Shown: positions 7,106-17,085, counted from the first letter of the stretch. The stretch: DNA of 64,000 bases from Alteromonadales bacterium alter-6D02 (GCA_002835545.1 PIZK01000001.1:62001-126000), one strand, 5' to 3'. Made by a program: numbers and translations. Notes: generated by a model not told the origin, from the letters alone.

Positions 7106-9175
7106 TTACTTGTCTTTTTTAGCTGCTTCTAAATTACCTTTATGGTCAATTTCAAATGTTGGCATTTCTTTACCACCATTTTTCAGGTAATGATCCATCC
7201 AGCGCATCATACGGATAGTGTAATCGTATTTTGCTGCTACACGCTTGTTACCATGGCCTTCGCCTGGGTAGTAAACTAGACGTACATCTTTACCTTGCAC
7301 TTTCATGTAGCGGTATAGCTCCATTGATTGTGCAGGGTGAACACGTGGGTCGTCTTTACCGTGCATAATTAATAGCGGTGTCTCTGACTGACCAGCCCAG
7401 TAGATAGGGCTGCGTTCTAGGTACCATTGCCATTTATCCCAAGGGTAAGAACGAGCGTGTACTAGATGCATTTCGTTTGAAATATCCGTAGTACCGAATT
7501 TTGATAATTGGTTAGTTACACCAACAAACATTACACTTGTTGCAAAGTGCTTAGTAAGTTTAGTTGCAGCCCAAGCCGATGCATAACCACCGTAAGAACC
7601 ACCAGTAATACCAACACGCTTAGTATCAACTAAGCCCATGTCAACAAGGTGCTCTTTAAAATCAACTAGATCGTCGAATTCTTTACCAGCGTAATCGTTT
7701 TGACCAAGCTTAGAGTAGTCTACGCCTTTACCGGTACTACCACGGTAGTTTGGATAGAATACAGCGTAACCTTGTGTCGCAGCCATTTGACCCGGACGAG
7801 AGTAGTTTGTTACCCAACCGTCTTTGTCATGGCTTTCAGGACCACCATGCACTGACATAATCAGTGGGTAGCGTTGACCTTTTTTGTAATCGATTGGGTA
7901 AACTAATACACCACCGATCTCGACGCCATCACGTGCTTTAAGCGTAATTTCTTCTTGCTTAGCCAGTACTTCATCATTTAACCATTCGTTAGAGTCAGTT
8001 AAACGTGTTTGTTTGTGGCTACGACCGCGAAGCATATAAACTTCAGTTGGATGCTGTGAAGTATGTGCTTTAATTGCAATAGTTTTATCTGAATCAGAAA
8101 TACTTAAGTTACTTGCGATGAATTTACCCGCACGTACGACTTCTTTGAATTTCTTTTTACCAGGCTTGATCGTTGCAACAATTGACTGAGCGTTAACGTT
8201 AGTCACTAAGTACAATTTGTTTTCGTCATTGGCCCATTCAAAATCAGCAACATGACCTAAGTGGTTCGGTAACCAATCAGTCACTTCGCCGGTCTTTGTA
8301 TCACCTAAAAATAGACGACCTGTGGCAGGGTCGTGCTTGTCTTCAGCACCGTGAATAGCTACGTAACGACCATCGTGAGAAAACTCAGCTGCACCTAATT
8401 TACCTTCAGTAACAAACGATGTTAATTTCTCTTGGCTAGATGCATCAACAATATGCCATTGTGACTTCATGTATTTGTCATCAATGAGCGCTGTTGGTTG
8501 TGTTTTAACTAATAAGCTGTTGCCTTTAGGTGACCATTGAACGTCAGAAACGTATGTGTCAATGTTCCAAGCTTCTGGTGTTAGTGGCTTGTCAGCTGCT
8601 TTTAAATCAACAACGTATAATTGTTGATTAGTTAAATCTTCTTCATAAACTTCAGCTTTAAAACCAAGTTTCTTTAATTCTTTGATAGATTTATCTTTAG
8701 CTGGCTTCGCTAAAATAGCAATTTTCTTGTTATCTTCACTTAATGCGTAGCTTGAGATGCTAGTACCTTTAAGAGAGATAACTTTACTCGCTTGGCCGCC
8801 ATTAAAAGGGATTTGATAAAGCGAAGTGAATTTATCGCCTTTCATTTTTGCTAGGAAATAAATAAGTGAGCTGTCAGCTGACCACTGCACTTTTCGAACG
8901 TTTACTTCACCTGTAATGTAAGGGCGCTCAACACCTTTATCATCGACTAAATGTAATTCGCCCCAGTTTAACCCATCTTTATCAAGGTATAATTTACGCG
9001 GCACAGAGCGAACAAATGCAACACTTTCGCCATCTGGGCTAACTTGAGCGCTGCTCACTTGTTGAATCGTTGCAACTTCTTCAGCAGTTAAAATGTTAGT
9101 TGCTGATGCAGAAAAGCTCAACAAACCAACCGCCACAGCTAAGGCATGCTTAACGTGTTTAATTTTGTTATTCAT
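7106..9175 (-). CDS. S9 family prolyl oligopeptidase/acylaminoacyl-type peptidase, periplasmic
   Basis: 689 residues. Residues 1-26 form a signal peptide (basic KIKHVKH, hydrophobic core, ASA-TN), so it acts in the periplasm or outside. The first ~400 residues form a beta-propeller (repeated strands such as VQWSADSSLIYFLAKM and AEFSHDGRYVAIHG) that gates access to the catalytic domain. The C-terminal alpha/beta-hydrolase domain carries the nucleophile Ser527 in GGSYGGY, the acid in HGKDDPRVHP, and the histidine in PGEGHG, a complete triad. The family cleaves short peptides, often after proline or at blocked N-termini. It is a single gene with its own terminator. A striking repeat cluster lies upstream (9201-9315). 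Confidence 0.9.
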   Translation of the reverse strand: MNNKIKHVKHALAVAVGLLSFSASATNILTAEEVATIQQVSSAQVSPDGESVAFVRSVPRKLYLDKDGLNWGELHLVDDKGVERPYITGEVNVRKVQWSADSSLIYFLAKMKGDKFTSLYQIPFNGGQASKVISLKGTSISSYALSEDNKKIAILAKPAKDKSIKELKKLGFKAEVYEEDLTNQQLYVVDLKAADKPLTPEAWNIDTYVSDVQWSPKGNSLLVKTQPTALIDDKYMKSQWHIVDASSQEKLTSFVTEGKLGAAEFSHDGRYVAIHGAEDKHDPATGRLFLGDTKTGEVTDWLPNHLGHVADFEWANDENKLYLVTNVNAQSIVATIKPGKKKFKEVVRAGKFIASNLSISDSDKTIAIKAHTSQHPTEVYMLRGRSHKQTRLTDSNEWLNDEVLAKQEEITLKARDGVEIGGVLVYPIDYKKGQRYPLIMSVHGGPESHDKDGWVTNYSRPGQMAATQGYAVFYPNYRGSTGKGVDYSKLGQNDYAGKEFDDLVDFKEHLVDMGLVDTKRVGITGGSYGGYASAWAATKLTKHFATSVMFVGVTNQLSKFGTTDISNEMHLVHARSYPWDKWQWYLERSPIYWAGQSETPLLIMHGKDDPRVHPAQSMELYRYMKVQGKDVRLVYYPGEGHGNKRVAAKYDYTIRMMRWMDHYLKNGGKEMPTFEIDHKGNLEAAKKDK

Positions 9176-9200
9176 GTAATCTCTTACTCCAAATTATTTT

Positions 9201-9315
9201 TATTCCAATAGCGCTAATCCCACTTTTGATTAATAGACTTTTAGCGATATTGGAATAGCCCACCGATCCTAACCAGCATATAACCTATTGTCTAGTGTTA
9301 AACGATATTGGAATA
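9201..9315. repeat. Three copies of a TTGGAATA-type motif, two forming a 17-bp inverted repeat, upstream of the peptidase gene
   Basis: TATTCCAATAGCGCTAA (9201-9217) is the reverse complement of TTAGCGATATTGGAATA (9241-9257) at 16 of 17 positions; the gap is 23 bp. A third copy, AACGATATTGGAATA, lies at 9301-9315. They occupy the 340-bp gap between the divergently arranged peptidase and GST genes and may be regulator sites or a transcript hairpin. No gene is visible in the gap. Confidence 0.6.
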
Positions 9316-9519
9316 AAGCTTTTAACAAAGTTCGGGCATCTCTTTTATAGATAAAATAATGACTTGTTAGATAAGTTTGTATAGTTGTTCAATGTTAGGT
9401 TAAATCTGATTGGGTGTTTTTACAGCAATTTAAGACTAGACAAAAGTTGAAGGCTGGTTTAGCTTGGATTGTATTAACAACGGACGATCTATTGTTATTA
9501 CTTTATCAAGGAGATTACT

Positions 9520-10158
9520 ATGGCGATTATTTACGGTGTTCCAGCATCACCATATGTTCGAAAAGTGATGTTGGCTCACGCCTTTAAACAGGTGAATTAT
9601 GAATTAAAAGTCACGATGCCCGGTAGTGAGGATGAAGAGTTTCGTCAAGCTAGCCCGTTTGGCAAGGTACCTGGGTATCGAACCGATGATGGTTTTTCAT
9701 TTTGTGATTCATCCGTTATCATCGCGTACTTAGAAAAGACAACTACAGACCATAAACTCTATCCCGACAATGCAAACCAACTCGCTAAAGCATTATGGAT
9801 AGAAGAGTATGCTGACACTAAAATGATGGAAGCAACCGCCGCTCTTTATTATCAGCGTGTTATTGGTCCTAAATTCTTTGAGCACCAAACCGACCCTGAG
9901 CGAGTAAAAGAATTGATTGAAAAAGTTATTCCGCAAGCACTCAACTATATTGAATCTCAGCTGACTACTAGCTGGGTGATTGATGAGCTATTTAGCATTG
10001 CAGATCTAGCTGTTGCAGCCAATTTAATAAACTTGTTCCACGCAGACTTTGATATAGATGTGAATCAATGGCCAAAACTGTCAGCTTATGCAGACCGGAT
10101 TCTTGAGCTTGAAATAGTTCAACAACAAATGGGCATTGAAACGAAAATGTTTAGTTAA
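9520..10158 (+). CDS. Glutathione S-transferase family protein
   Basis: 212 residues, typical GST length. The N-terminal thioredoxin-like domain (1-80) shows MAIIYGVPASPYVRKVMLAH with the catalytic-site SPYVRK motif, the cis-proline block FGKVPGYRTDDG and the glutathione-binding FCDSSVIIAYLE, in which DSS replaces the usual ESxxI. The C-terminal all-helical domain (90-205) includes FSIADLAVAANL, the conserved N-capping box with Asp. Cytoplasmic. Detoxification by glutathione conjugation, or peroxide/isomerase activity, is the family role; the substrate is unknown. AAGGAGA lies 8 bases before the ATG. It stands alone. Confidence 0.9.
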   Translation: MAIIYGVPASPYVRKVMLAHAFKQVNYELKVTMPGSEDEEFRQASPFGKVPGYRTDDGFSFCDSSVIIAYLEKTTTDHKLYPDNANQLAKALWIEEYADTKMMEATAALYYQRVIGPKFFEHQTDPERVKELIEKVIPQALNYIESQLTTSWVIDELFSIADLAVAANLINLFHADFDIDVNQWPKLSAYADRILELEIVQQQMGIETKMFS

Positions 10159-10344
10159 TTAGTGTTTCCTTAGCATTAGCCCCGACTTTAATCGCTCGAT
10201 TTAATACACTTACAATGTGAGAAAGGGCGATTATATTTTTTAACTTACTAATTAAAAAGAGAAATAAATTAGACCCTTTACTCTTTTTATACTATTATCG
10301 CGCTGGATTTTGATTAACGATAATAATATAAAAGGAATTTATCG

Positions 10345-12351
10345 ATGTTTAAGTTTACCAAAGTTGCTGTTGCAGTTACCACGTGTTTAGCATTAACGGC
10401 TTGTCTTGAAGTTGAAGACAATAGTAATGATGCTCTAGTTGAAGAGCTACGAGCACAAAACGAAATCTTGCAAAACCAACAAAAAGCAGAGCAAGGTTTA
10501 GTGTCGCTGTATGGCCAAATTGTCACCGCTGGAAGTGCAGACGGTATGGCTGCAACAATTAAGGTTAAGGCTGGGTCGACATGGTATCCGGAAGTCACGA
10601 CGACAGATGGTCATTTCACGGTCCCCCAATTGCCACCTTACACAGAGTTTGTTGTCGTTATTACAGGTGAAAGTAATTACCTGGAACGGGCATACTACGG
10701 CCGCACATTAAATGCAGGGGCTAATCAGAGTTTTCAGCAAGCATTAGGTCAAATTGAGTTATACGAAGCTGAAGAGTTTACATTTAAGGTTGCAGATGAA
10801 CAGTCAGGGGAGTTGTTAACCAATGCAACGGTAAGTGCTGATATCTCAGTTAACGCTGACGCCCATAGCTTATTTGCAGAGTTAAATTCATACAAACAAG
10901 AAGCGACTGTCAACCCCGATACTGGCTTATATACCATTCTCGCTGCAAAAGGGTTTGGTTTAGTACTAGAGTTCAATCTTGACTTGGATAAAGATGGGAT
11001 TGCAGATCATGCATTGGCTAACCCAATGGACCCGTATTACCCGGGGCGTAATAAAGTACGCTTTGACAGTGTAAACTTAGACAAAGAACAGACTATTTAC
11101 ACGAATGAAAAAGCTGGCTTGCGTGAGCTTGAGATAAGAGTAAGTGTACTTAATGATGACTTAGAATCTCTTAATGACCTCGATTTTTTTGTAAATACTA
11201 CTGACAGTACAAATAGTGCAAGGGAAAATTTTGTCTTTGATACAGACACACAGCAATATGTAGCAGTTGCAAAATCGAGTAATTACTTTTCTATTACCTT
11301 ACCAGCTTTTATTGCCAATGGAATCAACTATAAAAGTTTGCGAACAAGCCTAGACCTTCAGGATGATGGCTTTTATAGAGTGTACTCAAACTATCATAAC
11401 TCGTATGATGTTTATGAAAAAGATGGTGTGGTTGACATAGTCATAAAACCAGAAATAAATTTTAATATTTCAACGCTTTCAGTCGTCGCTAAAACAGAAC
11501 GATTAAACTATTTGACTGATAGTTTTAAATTATTTTATTCATCGCCAATTGAGCTTTTATCTGATTCAGTGTTACTTTCGCAGGTCGATAAACTTTCTAT
11601 TATTCCAGGAAACGCTGTTGCCGATGATAGTACTCCAAATGGAACGACGAGAGTAAGTTTTAATGAAGTCGAAGTTGAAGCAACGAGCAACTTAGGGCTC
11701 AATGATACCTTCCTTACAGTAACACCAAGTGCCCCAATGATTGCTGGTGAAGAATATAAATTATCGCTCGGTTACATCAATGACGCTATCTTTAATGTTC
11801 GAAAGGATCTTGCTCAAGATGATTTTTCTTTAAAAGCGCCATCGCAGGCAGTGTTTTCTATTGATGATGTCTTTGTCGATAATTTTAATTACTCAACCAA
11901 CGGCCAACTAACGCACGCTACAAATACTGCTGGTGAGATGGGCTTTTCTCATGGTGAAAACCCTATCAGATTTGTATTTCCGAAATCAATTGATTCGCTT
12001 TATAATTTAACAATGACGATAACCGAGTCGACTCGTAATGGTGTTAAGAGCGCTCAGTCAGAATCCTATACCCCTGTGCATGACGGTTCACCTTATGGTT
12101 TAGAGAAAGCGATTACTTTAGCGTCTTCGAGTGCCGAAAATATATTTGTTGATCGTAGTGAACAGAATCAGTATTTTCATGTTTACTCAGGTACGGCTGA
12201 AAACTATGCGAAGAGCTATCTAGAGTATATTCATTCTATTCGTTTAAATGATCACACATCTTCATCAGAAAACAGTATTAAAGTCACATATAGCTATAAT
12301 CTTGCTGGTGGCGAAGAAGTGACCGGTGAAAAAGTTTTCCTTATTAGGTGA
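10345..12351 (+). CDS. Large lipoprotein with a carboxypeptidase-regulatory-like domain
   Basis: 668 residues. Residues 1-20 form a lipoprotein signal ending LTAC (lipobox), followed by acidic LEVEDNSND and a short coiled-coil-prone stretch (VEELRAQNEILQNQQKAEQ, about 31-50). Around 52-125 lies a beta-sandwich of the carboxypeptidase-regulatory/CarboxypepD_reg type (SLYGQIVTAGSADG, TTTDGHFTVPQLPPYTEFVVVI). The rest is acidic, beta-rich and repetitive in character, including LDLDKDGIADHA, which resembles a Ca2+-binding DxDxDG loop. Likely exposed on the outer membrane; the function is unknown and I do not recognise relatives. A promoter-like AT-rich region and AAAGGAA (10331-10337) precede the ATG; a terminator follows at 12432. 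Confidence 0.75.
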   Translation: MFKFTKVAVAVTTCLALTACLEVEDNSNDALVEELRAQNEILQNQQKAEQGLVSLYGQIVTAGSADGMAATIKVKAGSTWYPEVTTTDGHFTVPQLPPYTEFVVVITGESNYLERAYYGRTLNAGANQSFQQALGQIELYEAEEFTFKVADEQSGELLTNATVSADISVNADAHSLFAELNSYKQEATVNPDTGLYTILAAKGFGLVLEFNLDLDKDGIADHALANPMDPYYPGRNKVRFDSVNLDKEQTIYTNEKAGLRELEIRVSVLNDDLESLNDLDFFVNTTDSTNSARENFVFDTDTQQYVAVAKSSNYFSITLPAFIANGINYKSLRTSLDLQDDGFYRVYSNYHNSYDVYEKDGVVDIVIKPEINFNISTLSVVAKTERLNYLTDSFKLFYSSPIELLSDSVLLSQVDKLSIIPGNAVADDSTPNGTTRVSFNEVEVEATSNLGLNDTFLTVTPSAPMIAGEEYKLSLGYINDAIFNVRKDLAQDDFSLKAPSQAVFSIDDVFVDNFNYSTNGQLTHATNTAGEMGFSHGENPIRFVFPKSIDSLYNLTMTITESTRNGVKSAQSESYTPVHDGSPYGLEKAITLASSSAENIFVDRSEQNQYFHVYSGTAENYAKSYLEYIHSIRLNDHTSSSENSIKVTYSYNLAGGEEVTGEKVFLIR

Positions 12352-12431
12352 TAAGCGTTTTCACGGAAAAGATTGCCTTCGGTCGAATGATCAACAGCTA
12401 AGTAAATGGTTGTCGACGGAAGGTGATCATG

Positions 12432-12467
12432 AAAAATCAGTAGACTATGTTGACTACTGATTTTTTA
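12432..12467 (+). terminator. Rho-independent terminator after the large lipoprotein gene
   Basis: Perfect 12-bp stem AAAAATCAGTAG/CTACTGATTTTT (12432-12443, 12454-12465) running into T residues. The A run on the left would let it work in both directions. Confidence 0.8.
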
Positions 12468-12950
12468 TCAAGCTAAGCCAAGTTTTGGCGCTTTGGACAG
12501 TTCTATCACTGAAGAGTTTGCTAGATAATTACATTACTCTCGCCAGATTTTATTCGAGAATGTTTAATTGATCCTACCATTAGGACAGCTTGAAATGCCG
12601 ACTGCGATGGTATCGTTTGCGAACGCCCCATATCAACAACTTGTTGTGCTCCTTTAGCCGTTCGTATTACCGGAAAGTAGCTATTGTAATGGACGAGATA
12701 CTAGTAATCCCCCTAGAGTTTTACAATTTTTTATAGAGTGAGAAAGGGGATATCCTAGAGCAGTAAAAGTGCTTAGTGATTACTTAACTAAAACACCGAA
12801 ATTTTCAAAACACTCATACTGACAATATTATACCTGAAGACTACTTCCTAATTCACAACGAAAAAAAACACTATTATAAATAGATAATAAACTATTCTTA
12901 GCAGCTACAACTTGTTTTATAATTAAGTTTTAATTACTTGGGACGTTTTA
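12468..12950. other. Gene-free stretch of about 480 bp
   Basis: No ORF with a recognisable product and no tRNA or repeat that I can see. The last ~130 bp are very AT-rich and probably hold the promoter of the TPR-GGDEF gene. The part at 12590-12700 is less AT-rich but neither strand gives a convincing protein. Confidence 0.5.
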
Positions 12951-14855
12951 ATGTTGAGAAGTCACGTCATGATTAAGCGATATATTGTACTTTTGCTTCT
13001 CTGCAGCTGTGTTTGTTTCTCTGCTGTGCATGCTAGCGAAAAATATCCTACCTGGTTCCAAAAGGTTTTATCAAAAGCGGATAAATTGAATGATTTAAAC
13101 CCTGAGTCCGCTCTCACTTATATAAAACAGTTTGAGCAAGACAATACTCAAGCATTAAGCCAAATGCAGCAGGCAGAAATAAGTTCGCGTAAGGCAAGCT
13201 ATCTTTTGTATATTGGTAAAAGCGAAGAGTCTTTAGCGCTAATTAATCGTCTCTACTTATTGCTACCTAGCTTTGATAGTCAACTCGGCGTTGATGTCTT
13301 ACTGACACATGCTAGTTTACTTGAAGGTAAAGCCGAGGTTGCCGCGGCAATGCTCAAGATAGAGCAAGCAATCACTATTGCAAAAACGCTTAATGAAAGT
13401 AACTATCTCGCCTATGCTTATACCGCGTTAGCAAATATTCATTTATCAAATCATGACGATATTGAGGCATTAACTTTTTACCAAAAAGCGTTTTATCTTA
13501 TTCAAGAAGTAGGTGATGAGATAGAAATGGCTTATCTAAAATATCAGATGGCACGTGCCCATGCTTATTTAAAAGATAGAGACAGAGCTGTGGAGCTTTA
13601 TAAAGAGGCGATAAAAACATTTAGTGACCATAAAATGACATTTGATGAGATGCGGGTACAAGATCTGCTTGGTTTAGTGTATCTGGAACAAAAGAAGTAC
13701 CAGCAAGCAATCATTGCCTTTGAACGGGTATTAGCAATCTCAAAAACTTTTAATTCTAAAGCGCAAACATACTTGGCCTATTTTAACTTGTCAATTACAT
13801 ACAAAGAGTTAAAACAATTAGATAAGGCTTTCTCGCATTTTGAACTAGCACGGCCGCTACTTATTGAAGTTGATGATGTATTTACAAAAGGGACTCACCA
13901 TTTAACAGAGGCTCAATTGTATATACATTTTGACAAGCCAATACTAGCGAAAGAGGCATTAGCCAATTCTCTAAAGTATTACAAAACCTTTAAAGTCGAT
14001 GATATTTTGAGCTCTATGGTGGCTTATTACGATACCAACGCCGACTTGTTTGTGCTTACCAATAATTATGAACAGGCTTACCAAAATCAGAGCAAGGCTA
14101 GAAAATTAGCTGCAAGGTATAATAATGAAAATCGAGAAGAGGCTCGTTCAAAATATAAGGTCATGTTTGATACTGAGCAAGCTGAATTGAAAGCGAAATT
14201 CTTAAAGCAACAAGAACATTTAAACCAAGTTGAACTTGATAATATTAAGACAAAGAACCAACTACAGTTTTTATTAATTATTTCAGCATTGATTGCAATC
14301 GTGCTCTTGGGGTACTTCTTTTACCGTCAAGTGTTAACCAGCAAAACACTTAACAGATTAGCCAACTCAGACCCTTTAACTAGGTTAGCAAATCGTCGTT
14401 ATATCTTTAATTACGCTAATATCGCTTTTAAACAGTCAATCATTGAACAAACATCGCTAGCTATTATTGTGTTTGACATTGATTACTTTAAAAAAGTGAA
14501 TGACAGCTTTGGCCATACAGCAGGGGATGATGTGCTTGTCGAACTCGCTAAATTGGCATCAGAAATAGTTAGGAGCCAAGATAGTATCGCTCGGATCGGT
14601 GGAGAGGAGTTTCTGATTGTATTACCGCAAACGGAACGGCAACAAGCCATCGAAGTTGCAGAACGTATCAGAGAAGAAATTGAAAGGAAAACCATAAACT
14701 TTGATGATAGAAAGATTCAAGTCACTTCAAGCTTTGGTGTCGCGCAACGAACAACAACTGATACGGAGTTCTTAACGTTATTTAACCGAGCCGATATAGC
14801 CTTGTATCGCGCAAAAGATCACGGACGAAATCAAGTCATGGCTGACGATGTCTAA
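12951..14855 (+). CDS. Diguanylate cyclase with periplasmic TPR sensor domain
   Basis: 634 residues (ATG 12951; an in-frame ATG at 12969 is an equally good start). A signal/anchor segment, IKRYIVLLLLCSCVCFS, leads into about 400 residues of TPR-type helical repeats (for example YLAYAYTALANIHLSNHDD, then EMAYLKYQMARAHAYLKDR) expected in the periplasm. A coiled-coil stretch and a single membrane segment LQFLLIISALIAIVLLGYFF (about 443-462) follow. The cytoplasmic GGDEF domain has SDPLTRLANRRY, FDIDYFKKVND and an active RIGGEEF (GGEEF 550-554). An RSQD inhibitory I-site sits exactly five residues before it (541-544), so the enzyme should make c-di-GMP and be product-inhibited. Monocistronic. Confidence 0.92.
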   Translation: MLRSHVMIKRYIVLLLLCSCVCFSAVHASEKYPTWFQKVLSKADKLNDLNPESALTYIKQFEQDNTQALSQMQQAEISSRKASYLLYIGKSEESLALINRLYLLLPSFDSQLGVDVLLTHASLLEGKAEVAAAMLKIEQAITIAKTLNESNYLAYAYTALANIHLSNHDDIEALTFYQKAFYLIQEVGDEIEMAYLKYQMARAHAYLKDRDRAVELYKEAIKTFSDHKMTFDEMRVQDLLGLVYLEQKKYQQAIIAFERVLAISKTFNSKAQTYLAYFNLSITYKELKQLDKAFSHFELARPLLIEVDDVFTKGTHHLTEAQLYIHFDKPILAKEALANSLKYYKTFKVDDILSSMVAYYDTNADLFVLTNNYEQAYQNQSKARKLAARYNNENREEARSKYKVMFDTEQAELKAKFLKQQEHLNQVELDNIKTKNQLQFLLIISALIAIVLLGYFFYRQVLTSKTLNRLANSDPLTRLANRRYIFNYANIAFKQSIIEQTSLAIIVFDIDYFKKVNDSFGHTAGDDVLVELAKLASEIVRSQDSIARIGGEEFLIVLPQTERQQAIEVAERIREEIERKTINFDDRKIQVTSSFGVAQRTTTDTEFLTLFNRADIALYRAKDHGRNQVMADDV

Positions 14856-15016
14856 TGCTGGCAATATTTAGAACGGATTTTGATATAGAACAAAGTTGGA
14901 GTGATTCACTACTTACTCCCTGCTAACTCAACTAAGAATCGACTACACTTTAGTTATATTATTAATTGATGGTCCTCGAAGGCGGTGTAATCAGGGGCAA
15001 AATTGAGAGGTGCAAG

Positions 15017-15454
15017 ATGAGTTCCGGAAAATATATAGTTGGCGTTGATGGCAGTCAATGGAGTGAGCGAGCAGTTGAAAAGGCGGTACGTCTTGCTGGT
15101 GACACAGGCGCTCAAGTAAAAATATTGTATGTCCTTGACTGGTCCTCATTACAGCCGATCGTTGCTGAAGGCGTTGTTCCTCCACCTATTGATGCCAAAA
15201 CAGAAGAGAAACGTATTTTTGAGGATGTTTTGCAGCCTTTGGTAGATAAGTACCAAGCTGGTAAAGTATCGGTTAGTACTGATCTGATTTGGGGGGAGCC
15301 TGTGGATGTACTTCATGAACAAATAAAACAAGAGCATGCCACAATGCTTTTTGTGGGGCGTCGAGGCCGCTCTCGCTTTGTCGATATTCTACTTGGCAGT
15401 GTTGCGAATAAATTGGCACACCGTGTCGGTGTGCCCATCGTGTTGGTTCCTTAG
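15017..15454 (+). CDS. Universal stress protein, UspA family, ATP-binding type
   Basis: 145 residues from the ATG at 15017, chosen because GAGAGG lies six bases before it and the domain begins at once (KYIVGVDGSQWSERAVEKAV). An in-frame ATG 17 codons upstream would add a tail not seen in the family. The C-terminus has the nucleotide-binding signature G-2x-G-9x-GS (GRRGRSRFVDILLGS), so it is likely of the ATP-binding subclass, followed by the final strand GVPIVLVP. Cytoplasmic dimer implicated in stress survival; its precise role is unknown. It runs convergent with folX, only 3 bp apart. Confidence 0.9.
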   Translation: MSSGKYIVGVDGSQWSERAVEKAVRLAGDTGAQVKILYVLDWSSLQPIVAEGVVPPPIDAKTEEKRIFEDVLQPLVDKYQAGKVSVSTDLIWGEPVDVLHEQIKQEHATMLFVGRRGRSRFVDILLGSVANKLAHRVGVPIVLVP

Positions 15455-15457
15455 ATG

Positions 15458-15820
15458 CTAAGCCTTATAGCTTAGTTGCAAAGAGACAGAGTCTGCGAAC
15501 CTAAGTGCATGAGGTTTATCTATTTCGACCTCAGCATAGGTTACCCAATCGTGTTCACTGGCAATCGCGAGTACGTCATGAGTCATCTTTTCAAGTAAGC
15601 CAAAACGGTTGTTTTCAACAAGAGCAATTATTTTCTTTGTAATAGTGCGGTAATTGAGAGCATCGTCCATATTGTCACTTTGTTGCGCTTTGTCAGCAGG
15701 ATAATGGATGACAACATTGATAATGACATCTTGGCGGTTGGCTATTTCATCATCGTTAATGCCAATGAATGTGCGTAAACGTAAATTTTTTATTCGAATA
15801 ATAGCTAATTCACTACTCAT
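15458..15820 (-). CDS. folX: Dihydroneopterin triphosphate 2'-epimerase FolX
   Basis: 120 residues, the same length as E. coli FolX, and close to it over the whole span: [62 protein letters not shown] and [20 protein letters not shown]. It belongs to the dihydroneopterin aldolase fold and converts 7,8-dihydroneopterin triphosphate to the monapterin epimer in the tetrahydromonapterin pathway. The expected glutamate and lysine catalytic residues lie in LLEK and EIDK. The start is followed at once by the conserved domain. Convergent with the universal stress gene; no operon partners (folM is not adjacent). Confidence 0.92.
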   Translation of the reverse strand: MSSELAIIRIKNLRLRTFIGINDDEIANRQDVIINVVIHYPADKAQQSDNMDDALNYRTITKKIIALVENNRFGLLEKMTHDVLAIASEHDWVTYAEVEIDKPHALRFADSVSLQLSYKA

Positions 15821-15926
15821 GGGGCTTCCTTTTGTGTGTTATTGATTCTATTAACGCTGTTTGTTGTTGTTATTGCAACCATAACTGGTTAAATTACAGA
15901 TAATTTCTTACTAGTGTGGTTTTATT

Positions 15927-17039
15927 GTGAAAAGTGCCCCCATGAGTTCTACCTTCAAAACGATGGTATTGTTAGCTGCAATTGTAATTGTACTGGCAGG
16001 AATAAAGGCAGCCAGTGTTGTATTAGTGCCTTTTTGTTTATCCGTATTTATTGCAATTATTTGTAATCCAATTTTATCTGCGTTGGTTAAACGCAATGTA
16101 CCTAAAGGCGTTGCTATAACATCAATCATTGTAATTGTTGTCCTAGCAGGTATGTGGTTAACTAATCTAGTCGGTAAGGCTGTTAATGATTTCAGCAGCC
16201 AATTACCACTTTATCAGCAACAGCTGGGAGCACAATTTAGTGGTATTGCGCAGCAGTTAGCACAATACAACTTGCCGATCTCTGTTAATCAAGTGATTGA
16301 ATATTTTGATCCAGGTGCAGCCATGGGGGTTGCAACTACGATTGTCGGCGGTTTTGGTGGGGTTATGGCTAACTTCTTCTTAATTTTGTTAACCGTTATT
16401 TTTATTCTAGCTGAAGCGGACACTTTTTCTCGTAAATTACACTTTGCGCTTGATGATCCTGACATGCGAATGGCACAAATTGATCAATTTCTAAGTTCAG
16501 TAAACCAGTATATCGCCATCAAAACAATGGTTAGTATTGCTACGGGCGTAGTGATAAGTTTAGCCCTCTGGCTTATTGGTCTGGATTATTGGGTGCTATG
16601 GGGTGTGTTAGCATTTTTGCTTAACTATATTCCTAATATCGGTTCGATCATTGCTGCGCTTCCTGCTGTTTTACTCGCTTTAGTTCAGCTTGGGCCTGCG
16701 TGGGCGGGCGGTGTTGTTGGCTTGTATGTCACAGTTAATCTAATCATGGGTAATGCGGTCGAACCCAGGTTCTTAGGCAAAGGGTTAGGTTTGTCTACTC
16801 TGGTTATTTTCTTATCACTGATATTTTGGGGCTGGTTATTAGGCACTGTCGGTATGTTGCTGTCAGTACCACTAACAATGATTGTCAAGATAGCTCTTGA
16901 GTCTAACAGCTCTTCACGTTGGTTAGCATTGTTATTAGCAGGAGATATTGAAAAACTGGAACCTGGTATTGACCCTAGTAATGTTGTTCCTCCTGTTGGC
17001 ATGAATAACAATCGACTAGAGCAACCTCCTGAACGCTAA
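15927..17039 (+). CDS. AI-2E family transporter (YdiK/PerM type permease)
   Basis: 370 residues with about eight membrane segments in the usual pattern: two N-terminal helices (TMVLLAAIVIVLAGI; VVLVPFCLSVFIAII), a long amphipathic central region (QLPLYQQQLGAQFSGIAQQ), then the hallmark LLNYIPNIGSIIAALPAVLLAL and NAVEPRFLGKGLGLSTLVIF near 230-290. The family exports or imports small molecules (AI-2, Na+, others); the substrate here is not known. The start is probably GTG 15927, with ATG 15942 possible. A hydrophilic tail follows residue 335. Its own terminator lies just downstream. Confidence 0.88.
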   Translation: MKSAPMSSTFKTMVLLAAIVIVLAGIKAASVVLVPFCLSVFIAIICNPILSALVKRNVPKGVAITSIIVIVVLAGMWLTNLVGKAVNDFSSQLPLYQQQLGAQFSGIAQQLAQYNLPISVNQVIEYFDPGAAMGVATTIVGGFGGVMANFFLILLTVIFILAEADTFSRKLHFALDDPDMRMAQIDQFLSSVNQYIAIKTMVSIATGVVISLALWLIGLDYWVLWGVLAFLLNYIPNIGSIIAALPAVLLALVQLGPAWAGGVVGLYVTVNLIMGNAVEPRFLGKGLGLSTLVIFLSLIFWGWLLGTVGMLLSVPLTMIVKIALESNSSSRWLALLLAGDIEKLEPGIDPSNVVPPVGMNNNRLEQPPER

Positions 17040-17085
17040 TAATTATTGTCGAGTTCACCAAGAGAATTTTTGCTGATAGATAGAG

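Noticed and set aside
12468-12950. Decayed gene or transposase remnant
   Set aside because: No frame on either strand gave a recognisable protein fragment.
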